NCBI GenBank assembly: GCA_036245805.1
Contig: BTRK01000005.1
Span: 558,001-622,000 of the forward strand
Source of the DNA: Pristionchus mayeri
Lineage: Eukaryota; Nematoda; Chromadorea; Rhabditida; Neodiplogasteridae
Reading direction: 5' to 3'
Length of the DNA stretch: 64,000 nucleotides
Of the stretch, positions 30,105-39,300 are shown piece after piece. The position numbers were made by a program, and so were the translations under genes. Position 1 is the stretch's first letter; every line of letters starts with the position of its first letter. The notes beneath the pieces were generated by a model. It did not search any database, had not been told where the DNA came from, and saw nothing but the letters and a program-made list of their open reading frames with translations.

Positions 30105-32168
30105 CTCATCGAATGCGAAATCGAGTCGTGACTGGCAGACGCTGAGTATGCCCACGCATCACAACTTCTGAGTTGCCATAACATAAATTCTAACAATGAA
30201 CTTTTCTCCAAATAAATAAAGGATAGTGATAATACTATGTTCTAACATATTTTCATAGCAAAAGCTTATTCATTATCTCATCGAATGCGAAATCGAGTCG
30301 TGACTGGCAGACGCTGAGTATACCCACGCATCACAACCTCTGAGTTGCCATAACATGAATTCTAACCATGAACTTTCCTCCAAATAAATAAAGGATAGTG
30401 ATAATACTATGTTCTAACATATATTCATAGCAAAAGCCTATTCATTATCTCATCGAATGCGAAATCGAGTCGTGACTGGCAGACGCTGAGTATACCCACG
30501 CATCACAACCTCTGAGTTGCCATAACATGAATTCTAACCATGAACTTTCCTCCAAATAAATAAAGGATAGTGATAATACTATGTTCTAACATATTCTCAT
30601 AGCAAAAGCCTATTCATTATCTCATCGAATGCGAAATCGAGTCGTAACTGGCATACGCTGAGTATACCCACGCATCACAACCTCTGAGTTGCCATAACAT
30701 GAATTCTAACCATGAACTTTCCTCCAAATAAATAAAGGATAGTGATAATACTATGTTCTAACATATTTTCATAGCAAAAGCCTATTCATTATCTCATCGA
30801 ATGCGAAATCGAGTCGTGACTGGCAGACGCTGAGTATGCCCACGCATCACAACTTCTGAGTTGCCATAACATAAATTCTAACAATGAACTTTTCTCCAAA
30901 TAAATAAAGGATAGTGATAATACTATGTTCTAACATATTTTCATAGCAAAAGCCTATTCATTATCTCATCGAATGCGAAATCGAGTCGTGACTGGCAGAC
31001 GCTGAGTATACCCACGCATCACAACCTCTGAGTTGCCATAACATGAATTCTAACCATGAACTTTCCTCCAAATAAATAAAGGATAGTGATAATACTATGT
31101 TCTAACATATATTCATAGCAAAAGCCTATTCATTATCTCATCGAATGCGAAATCGAGTCGTGACTGGCAGACGCTGAGTATACCCACGCATCACAACCTC
31201 TGAGTTGCCATAACATGAATTCTAACCATGAACTTTCCTCCAAATAAATAAAGGATAGTGATAATACTATGTTCTAACATATTCTCATAGCAAAAGCCTA
31301 TTCATTATCTCATCGAATGCGAAATCGAGTCGTAACTGGCATACGCTGAGTATACCCACGCATCACAACCTCTGAGTTGCCATAACATGAATTCTAACCA
31401 TGAACTTTCCTCCAAATAAATAAAGGATAGTGATAATACTATGTTCTAACATATTTTCATAGCAAAAGCCTATTCATTATCTCATCGAATGCGAAATCGA
31501 GTCGTGACTGGCAGACGCTGAGTATGCCCACGCATCACAACTTCTGAGTTGCCATAACATAAATTCTAACAATGAACTTTTCTCCAAATAAATAAAGGAT
31601 AGTGATAATACTATGTTCTAACATATTTTCATAGCAAAAGCCTATTCATTATCTCATCGAATGCGAAATCGAGTCGTGACTGGCAGACGCTGAGTATACC
31701 CACGCATCACAACCTCTGAGTTGCCATAACATGAATTCTAACCATGAACTTTCCTCCAAATAAATAAAGGATAGTGATAATACTATGTTCTAACATATAT
31801 TCATAGCAAAAGCCTATTCATTATCTCATCGAATGCGAAATCGAGTCGTGACTGGCAGACGCTGAGTATACCCACGCATCACAACCTCTGAGTTGCCATA
31901 ACATGAATTCTAACCATGAACTTTCCTCCAAATAAATAAAGGATAGTGATAATACTATGTTCTAACATATTCTCATAGCAAAAGCCTATTCATTATCTCA
32001 TCGAATGCGAAATCGAGTCGTAACTGGCAGACGCTGAGTATACCCACGCATCACAACCTCTGAGTTGCCATAACATGAATTCTAACCATGAACTTTCCTC
32101 CAAATAAATAAAGGATAGTGATAATACTATGTTCTAACATATTTTCATAGCAAAAGCCTATTCATTAT
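30105..32168. repeat. 4-monomer higher-order repeat (688 bp), three tandem copies at the array edge
   Basis: Units 30105-30792, 30793-31480 and 31481-32168 each contain the cttctgag/acaatgaacttttctcc monomer, then a tacccacgc monomer ending atatattc, then one with atattctc, then one with cgtaactgg. Markers cgtaactgg at 30641, 31329 and 32017 are exactly 688 bp apart. A related partial unit starts at 29073. Confidence 0.88.
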
Positions 32169-32705
32169 CTCATCGAATGCGAAATCGAGTCGTGACTGGC
32201 AGACGCTGAGTATACCCACGCATCACAACCTCTGAGTTGCCATAACATGAATTCTAATCATGAACTTTCCTCCAAATAAATAAAGGATAGTGATAATACT
32301 ATGTTCTAACATATTTTCATAGCAAAAGCCTATTCATTATCTCATCGAATGCGAAATCGAGTCGTGACTGGCAGACGCTGAGTATGCCCACGCATCACAA
32401 CCTCTGAGTTGCCATAACATGAATTCTAACCATGAACTTTCCTCCAAATAAATAAAGGATAGTGATAATACTATGTTCTAACATATTTTCATAGCAAAAG
32501 CCTATTAATTATCTCATCGAATGCGAAATCGAGTCGTGACTCGCAGACGCTGAGTATGCCCACGCATCGCAACCTCTGAGTTGCCATAACATGAATTCTA
32601 ACCATGAATTTTCCTCCAAATAAATAAAGGATAGTGATAATACTATGTTCTAACATATTTTCATAGCAAAAGCCTATTCATTATCTCATCGAATGCGAAA
32701 TCGAA

Positions 32706-33046
32706 ACTTTTAAATGAAATAATGAAGTACGAAATTGGGAGCGTTGTGCTCTGTTTCAGATACCATTCTGGTAATAATCCGCTATATTTCAATCACTCTT
32801 TCATTCAGATTTTCAGCGGAACGAACAAAGTGATAGCATTTTATCTACTTAAATAAGGGAAATGCTTGTACAACAGAATCGCACACACCGTATTGCTTCT
32901 GCGAATATCAAGGAGAGAAAAATATTCATCGTGTGTCGCGATAAGGAGCCTGTTTCACTCAGTCGATCTGTGATCAGTTGAAACGAAAATTCGGAAAGGT
33001 TTTTTCTTCATGTTTATTAAACAGTGAAATGTAGGCAATATACAAA
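32706..33046. other. Unique DNA between the satellite edge and the lectin gene
   Basis: Non-repetitive, AT-rich sequence. It contains the 3' untranslated region of the minus-strand lectin gene, with a minus-strand AATAAA polyadenylation signal (tttatt at 33013-33018) about 30 bases past the stop. No other gene or repeat is visible. Confidence 0.6.
33013..33018 (-). terminator. Polyadenylation signal AATAAA of the minus-strand lectin gene
   Basis: AATAAA on the minus strand, 29 bases downstream of the stop codon at 33047-33049. Confidence 0.55.
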
Positions 33047-35894
33047 TCATTGTGAATTTATGGATCGATTCCTTTGAAGGTCATCTGAAGTGTTCAAAAT
33101 TATAACATTATAAAACAGAGAGGGGCTAACTTTGAAGCCTCGAACGTCCACAGCTCCTCCAGGTACCCATGTGACTGTCATCACATTGCTTGTTTTGGTG
33201 GTGATTATACCAGTATCTGTACCTGTTCGTCTGAAATCAACTGCAATTGTGATAAAAAAGTAGTAACGGGCATTTTAGAGAAATCGTGCCACGTAACTTT
33301 GTGGCAAAGTTTTTCCCACTTTTTCCGCCATATATTCTAAAACTCACATCTCCATTAAATGATTCATGCTCGCGATTGGTCCTTCGAATATTTCAAGGTA
33401 GTCGCAACATTCGTTAGCCTCGAGAAATTCTATCTGAATGGGATACATGGAATCCAAAGGAACCAATTTATTTACATTCAGTTCCACAAGTTGTCCGGAT
33501 GAGACGACAAGCGCATAGTCACATGGAATACTCGGTGGGAAGCCCGGATTCACGATCTTTAAAATTTGTGATTGCAATTTGTATTTCCGGATATAAATAT
33601 TACCAAATCTCCTTCCTTAGGAGGTTCCGATGGGCATTCGTTGTTGGTAGCCGTGTACGCTATAAATTTTTCATATGTAAATTTCCCTCATCGCGTTAAA
33701 AAATTTTAGAATTGTTTCTGCAAATATCAATGGCTAAACTTTCTCTTCTGCAGACATAGTGCATGAGTTCATTGGAACAATTGATGTTGACCTGATTATG
33801 AATAGTTACTGATACTAGTCTAAATTACAGAAAAGATGGCTTGGAAGGAAATGACTCTATTAGTTCTGCTTATTAGAGAGAATGACCTATGAAATTTTCT
33901 TGCCAAGTACCCCTTTAAATTACATACCCAATAATTTCCCTTGGCACCTCCTCCGATCTGCATCGCACCACAGGTATCTGCTGGATCCAGAGGGAAACCT
34001 TGAACGAATTCTCAGTTCTTAACTTTAGTGTACCGCACCTGGTATTGTGTTCTTGTAAGGCCCATCATTCAACTCGGTGTCATCAGCAACCCATCGCCAA
34101 ACATTATCATTATCAGCATACAGACCTAAATGAGATATTTATTTAGGGTTAATGGAAAGAACAAGCCTATATGAATTCCTCCTAGGACGCCATTCTTCAC
34201 TGCGGCATTCGACAAAAATGTATTTTCCTGAAAAAATTCTCAAAACTGCATAGAATGAATTCCAATATACGACAGTTAAAGAAGGAGTGTCAGCAAAGTT
34301 GAACTTTTGACGCTGTCATAACCATGGCCTAGCTTTTCATAACCATGAGAGATTCTGAAAATTTCAAAATCATATCTGTATTTTGAACCGAGTTATCACT
34401 AGTTGGCAGAGTGCCAAGGGCGCTGATAGTCCTTTTTAGGGCAGGGACGTGCGGGAATTCAAATATCTCGAAGATTTGTCAAAATCATTGGGTGGGAATC
34501 GAACCCGCAACCTCCCGATCACATAGCAGCTGCTCTACCACTGAGCTATGGGAACGATGGCTACTGCTCTCTTAACTCGCGCTATGATCATTGGAGGGTT
34601 GGCTAGGTAATTGCTATGACTGAGTCAAAAGTTCAACTTTGCTGACACTTCTTCTTTAAATTTAGATGAAAAAACTTTTATTTGCAGTCGATTTATGATC
34701 TTGTCGCAGTAGACAAATATTATCATTAACTTGATGTAAACGTTCACCGTCTCGCTGTAAATGCTCGCCAGTTCTCCTCCGTCGCTCTCACAAATCTGTC
34801 GCGCGCACTCCCAGTTTGCCACTTCGTCGGATATCTGATATATTTTTCCGATATTAAATATTAAATAACATCACAATCTGCACTTCAAATACAGCTGAGA
34901 TCAACTTTGTATTGGAAGAGACTAATATCGACTAATAATGTGCATACTTTATAGCAGGGCTGCTCAGTCGTGCCGGTCATTCTCTCGTAATCCCAGCAAG
35001 ATCCGTCAGTATTCGCTGCTGCTTTTGTCTTCCCGTCTGTTGCAAGTGCTACATTCTCCGTAATGGGCAGCGTTGCACATATCACCGTGTATGTGTAGTC
35101 ATCACGATCCGAAAAAACCTCATGCCTGATTTTTTTTGTTGATCTTAGACTCCTAGTTTCCGTCCCTCCTCACCAAACGTTTTTCGCAGGTTCCGACACC
35201 GCCGTTAGATGTTCGGTGCAATCAAAATCCATGTTCAGATTGTTATTTGAGTAGTCAACTTTCTTTCCGTCCATCCATTCAACCCGTCGAGTTCGAGAAT
35301 TACACACCAGACCGAGAACAGAACATTTATTGAAAAAATGTTATGGTGTCGAGTCACCAAGTATTAATTTTGTTTGAGTGAGCCCTTCTGGAATCTCCAC
35401 CTCGGAAGCGATATCATTGAACATCTTATTGTCCTCAATTGTGCTTGTGTAGATGGGATAACTGACCTCTCATCCACTCACTTCATCACTCATAATAATC
35501 GGAGGGTAGGCATTATCATCTGCACATTCCTTTCCAGCCTTTTCTATGAGATTTTCAGGCGAATCCTTTATCCTGTCGTATTTAACCATGAAGCATCGTC
35601 CATTTCCATAGAGTTTATAGCCAATTGGACAACGAGATGTGACAGAGCACGAGGATTCCGATGTGACCAGTGCATATGCTGAAGGAGTATTTTAGTTAGG
35701 TAGTTTGTGCTCCTCTAGAAAGAACACCTCTCGGACTATTGTTCACGTAAGATGTCACTTTTTTGTCGCTCAAAATAATATATTCCCAGGTCAGGCCTAA
35801 CTGCGCAGAAAACCAAGAAGGCGCAGTGCAAGTGGAACTATCGCCCACACTTACGAATAATGATGAACGCAGTGAAGAATGTCGGAAGACGCAT
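33047..35894 (-). CDS. Secreted protein with two C-type lectin domains and a CUB domain
   Basis: My 13-exon model (35894-35855, 35678-35482, 35433-35358, 35312-35179, 35118-34948, 34834-34748, 34227-34167, 34125-34039, 33998-33928, 33791-33740, 33659-33604, 33556-33348, 33230-33047) sums to 1425 nt, 474 aa in frame. It starts with a short hydrophobic signal exon (MRLPTFFTAFIII). CTLD1 has CPIGYKLYGNGRC, then VEWMDGKKVDY, ending YTVIC. CTLD2 has ANWECARQICESDGGELASI, then DNDNVWRWV, ending NELMHYVCRRE. The CUB domain has ECPSEPP, NPGFPPSIPCDYAL and DYLEIFEG. CUB + CTLD proteins are a large nematode family, often intestinal and pathogen-responsive (family knowledge). Neither CTLD shows the EPN/QPD plus WND sugar/calcium motifs, so classical mannose or galactose binding is doubtful. 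Two splice sites are non-canonical: intron 3 ends CG at 35313-35314, and the intron after 34167 begins GC. The paralog at 36322-41604 supports these joins. Confidence 0.85.
34276..34659. mobile_element. TTAA-flanked MITE carrying a tRNA-like module
   Basis: TTAA target duplications at 34276-34279 and 34656-34659 bracket a 376-bp element. Its terminal inverted repeats are about 32 bp with one mismatch (left begins agaaggagtgtcagcaaag; right complement begins agaagaagtgtcagcaaag). It sits in an intron (34747-34228) of the minus-strand lectin gene and the paralogous intron lacks it, so it inserted after the gene duplication. TTAA plus short inverted repeats suggests mobilisation by a piggyBac-type transposase (family knowledge). 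No transposase is encoded. Confidence 0.85.
34496..34548 (-). ncRNA. tRNA-derived Pol III promoter module inside the MITE (not a functional tRNA)
   Basis: On the minus strand an A box TAGCTCAGTGG (34538-34548) and a B box GTTCGATTC (34496-34504) have tRNA spacing. The D-arm GCTC/GAGC and most of the T stem pair. The acceptor stem and anticodon stem do not pair, so I call it a tRNA-derived relic or Pol III promoter, not a tRNA gene. Confidence 0.65.
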
Positions 35895-36321
35895 GGCGGA
35901 CCGAGAAATAATGATTTATGCTTATCGCATTAGCTTGTAAATCAAATCATCTTCATCTTTGCCTCTATCCACTTTCCTCGTGCTGCCACACAATTGTAGC
36001 CGATTTTCGGCCTATGAGCGCAAACAATGACAACAAAAGCTTGTCATGAGAATATGCGTGTTTCCTCTCTCTCCGTGAAATGATCACAAGGCATCTATAA
36101 TGCAGAGTCAGTGGCACTGATAAAGCGACCCGGCCGCACCTTGATTTCACATCACTGATCCTCTTGAAAACTCCCACTATCTAACAAACAATGGAATGAA
36201 AATTCAACGCTGTGAACAATACATCGCTAGCTTGCAAACAGATTCGCGATAAGCAAACGGCTTTTCTTTGACGTCCACTGATAGCTCTGTGATGGTGCAT
36301 TCTCGCTCACATCGGATATCC
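35895..36321. promoter_or_regulatory. Shared divergent promoter of the two lectin genes, with mirrored GATA sites
   Basis: 427 bp separate the start codons of the divergent paralogs. A 10-bp site TGCTTATCGC (35919-35928) occurs again as its exact inverse GCGATAAGCA (36246-36255), one near each start. Between them is ACTGATAA (36116-36123), which matches the extended GATA site used by the nematode intestinal factor ELT-2 (established knowledge). Intestinal co-expression is inference. Confidence 0.5.
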
Positions 36322-39300
36322 ATGATCCGGCTGCTGATTTTCGCTGTCGCAAGTGAGCACCGCGTTTTATTAGGTTGGTGCAAAAGTTTCTTTAAAAGAC
36401 ATTTTTTAAGTTTTCTCGTAAACGCTTCGCTAGTGTCAACAACTGTTCCGGCATTATTTAACGCAGCATTGGGGTACCACAACCATATGATTATATCGAA
36501 TCGATATAGCTTCGATCGTCGGGAAAATATTGCTATCTGAAAATTTGCAAAATTCCCGTTTTTTGGGTATTCAACAAAAACTATCATACGTTTTAAGTGG
36601 AAGGCTTCCCAAGTTCGATCTTTTGAAATACTAATGAATAGGGTTGGTGCTTCCACCGAACCTTTGGAATGGTAGTTTCAGAATCTCTTGGAAATCTTAT
36701 GAGGAGGAAAAGACCTATTTCGTCGATACAATTTCGAGATAATCACTGTCGAAATTGCGTCTATTGAAGTGAACAGTGCATCCTTACCATGAGGGGCAAT
36801 ATGGCAAGTGGACATCAACTAATATAACAGGAGAGCCCATATCACGATTGCTCTCTAGCGAACTAAGATATAACCACAGGAAATATTTTTGTAAAGAAAC
36901 TTTTGCACCAACCTAATATTATATTAATCTAAAACGTATTGAGATACTAGAACATATGTAAAACGATATTTCCAGTTGTGAGTATAACTCAAGCAGCTGT
37001 ATGCTCTAAAGGATATAAACTTATGAATGACAGGTACACTCTGATGAATTTTATGGGATAAGTACTTTTTTGTTTTGTTCTCAAATATTTGCCTATGTTT
37101 TAAATTTATAAAAGCGAAAAATGTTGAGATGCATCAAACTTATGGGCACGGTAACTGGAACGTTGAGCGAACTTCTCAAAGAAAAGGAGAATGAATGTGA
37201 ACAAGATGGAGGATTCCTTCCAATCATAAAAACCGTCCAGGTGTGTTAGCGCGTATCGGTCTCTCCCACGCCAGAATGAAGAGGGAGCGTATTGTACTGA
37301 CACCTTAATTGTAATGAATAATATTTAAAACATCTCAGGATAACACCGATTTCAACAACATAGTTCAGATGTTCGATGGGCTCCAAGATCCGTACCTAGT
37401 TCTAGGTGACAACTATATCTTGCAACCGCACAATTCACATTTTCATAGTTTCAAAAATAGATTTTGTCCATTCAGGAATGGTATGCAATGCCACGACGAC
37501 TCGTCTCGAATGGGAAGACTCTTCGACCATCACTTACATTCAACAGAATCCTAAAAATACAGACATCAAACTCGATTACAACTGTGTTACGGACACTTCT
37601 CGCGTCGTTTCAAGAGTTGTAAGTTTTAAATATTTATGTGGTAAAAAGATTGAGGGCGTTAAGTGCGTTTTTAGCGTAGAAATAATACAATATTTGCAGA
37701 GCGTTAATGATTGGATAATTGTCTATGAACCAACATTCGCCGACTACAAATATACTTTCCTATGCGAGACCAAACAGGCCCAAGAGGTAGGTATTTTTTT
37801 TAAATAATTTAATGCACAAATTTAAGGGCTCGGATAATGATCAGTGCGGGGAATATGAATATATGCCTGTTGCCGAGGATGCAAATAAGCCATGCGTGAA
37901 AGTGGGTAAATTCAGGTATTTCCAACTATGAAATTGTCACTATACACAACGAAAAAAGTATCGATTAGAAATAAATGTTAGGGTTTTTAAAAAGTTTGGA
38001 AATTTTTCATATAAACAGTACAATACGCAGTCGGAGAAGATGTAATCTTCATTGTTGTGAATGCCGTTCCCTACAGCTGCGAATCCCCTCAAAATGAAGG
38101 ACCACGATTTGCGAAGGATTTGGTCAAAGTGGATTATGCATTGGCATGATGTTTGTAGTTCTACCCTTGCGAAAATACTGGGGAGAAGAAAAAATATGGT
38201 AGCCAGAAAGAGCTATATACGGGAAGTACATCATCATATTCACCACTAAGGAAGGATTTCCATGTATTTCACTCCATTCCCAGACGTGTATATCATGATT
38301 ATGTAGGGGTGGAAATCCATCTTGGGGACGTTTCGTGCTCTTCTAACCAGGCCTTAGCACCCCCAATTTCACTCTGGTGTCCACGGCCACGTTGGAAGAG
38401 AACACATTTCAAATGCGCAGTCGGGCAGAGTCTGAATATCATAGTGCGGCATTTGCACTCAGTACGATTCAAGGGACTAAATTGAAAATATGAGTGGAAT
38501 CCTCGAGCTTGACCCTCACTGGTGTTATCGGGGTGATCGATTTCATTCACAAATCGTGCAAGATCGAGATGACTGAAAATAGAGCGCAAAATTTAGCATT
38601 ACTTTCTTATTGACGCCTAATAGAAAGGGATACCTACTACAAGGACTTAATATGCGCTAAAAAAAGTTAAGGAGCTACCATTCCTTATTAGCAAAATATA
38701 TTCAGATCAACACAGTGCCACTGAATTGGCAAGATGCCGAAGCAGAGTGCAGGAGACAATCGGGCCATCTGACCTCCATCAGCAGCGACTTGGTATGGTC
38801 AGCCGACAGTCGACGAGCAATCCTCGAGGTGACAATGTAATCAATCTAAATTATGCAGGAGAACGTTTTCATTCGTCGGATGGCTGTGGGAGCTAACGTT
38901 AACGCTAACCTGCTGATCGGTATCCAACTTTAGTACACTTTTGTACTTTTGTACTTTACTTAGTGCTTTAGTATGAAATAACTTTGGAACTTTACAATTA
39001 TATTTCATGAAATATTATTCAAAAAATAATGCTTCCCACGCTATATAATTGGCGAAATAACTAAAGGCCTAGTTCTCCAAGATACTAATCATTTTTCCCG
39101 TTTAACTCCCAGAAAAAAACGCAAGGACTAACAAGAGAAAGGTATTTTGAAATCTTTATTCCTGATACTGATATTCGATGTATGTACAGTCGCGCTCATA
39201 AGTGAGTGCGCACTTTTTGAATTTGCTGCACCTTTTTCCCCAGGGCAGGCATCATTCTGCCACTAAGGTAGCATGTGCCAAATTCATTGGAGATTATGAC

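Larger units (their letters stand above)
1..32705. repeat. 172-bp tandem satellite array, about 190 monomers
   Basis: The same motif (ctcatcgaatgc...) recurs at 3, 175, 347 and so on to 32685. 32682 bp equals 190 x 172 + 2, and the two extra bases are single insertions near 23480 and 24856. All monomers have the same orientation. Monomers differ at a few diagnostic sites: gcaaaatc/gcgaaatc/gccaaatc, gcccccgc/gccaacgc/gcccacgc/acccacgc, gagttgcc/gagatgcc/gagctgcc, and aaataaagg/aaagaaatg. Most carry one GAATTC (EcoRI) site. There is no long open reading frame, so this is non-coding satellite DNA. The array runs off the left end of the window, so its true length is unknown. The right edge is sharp: the last monomer is cut about 20 bp after its start, at base 32705. 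The unit is close to one nucleosome repeat; whether it has a chromatin role is inference. Confidence 0.98.

Noticed and set aside
1..32705. CRISPR array or a repetitive protein gene
   Set aside because: The repeats are contiguous without unique spacers, the unit is 172 bp, and there is no long open frame; the flanking DNA is eukaryotic.
34490..34560. Functional tRNA gene
   Set aside because: A and B boxes are intact, but the acceptor and anticodon stems do not pair, and the sequence is buried inside a MITE.
35471..35482. In-frame stop in the minus-strand lectin gene after the MSDE residues
   Set aside because: A 48-nt intron with a GT donor and AG acceptor (35481-35434) removes it in phase, matching the paralog.
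35374..35682. 102-codon plus-strand open frame
   Set aside because: It is antisense to exons 2 and 3 of the minus-strand lectin gene.
36204..36656. 150-codon minus-strand open frame as a gene or transposase
   Set aside because: It overlaps the lectin signal exon and the mariner-type MITE, has no transposase motifs, and is not supported by splice signals.
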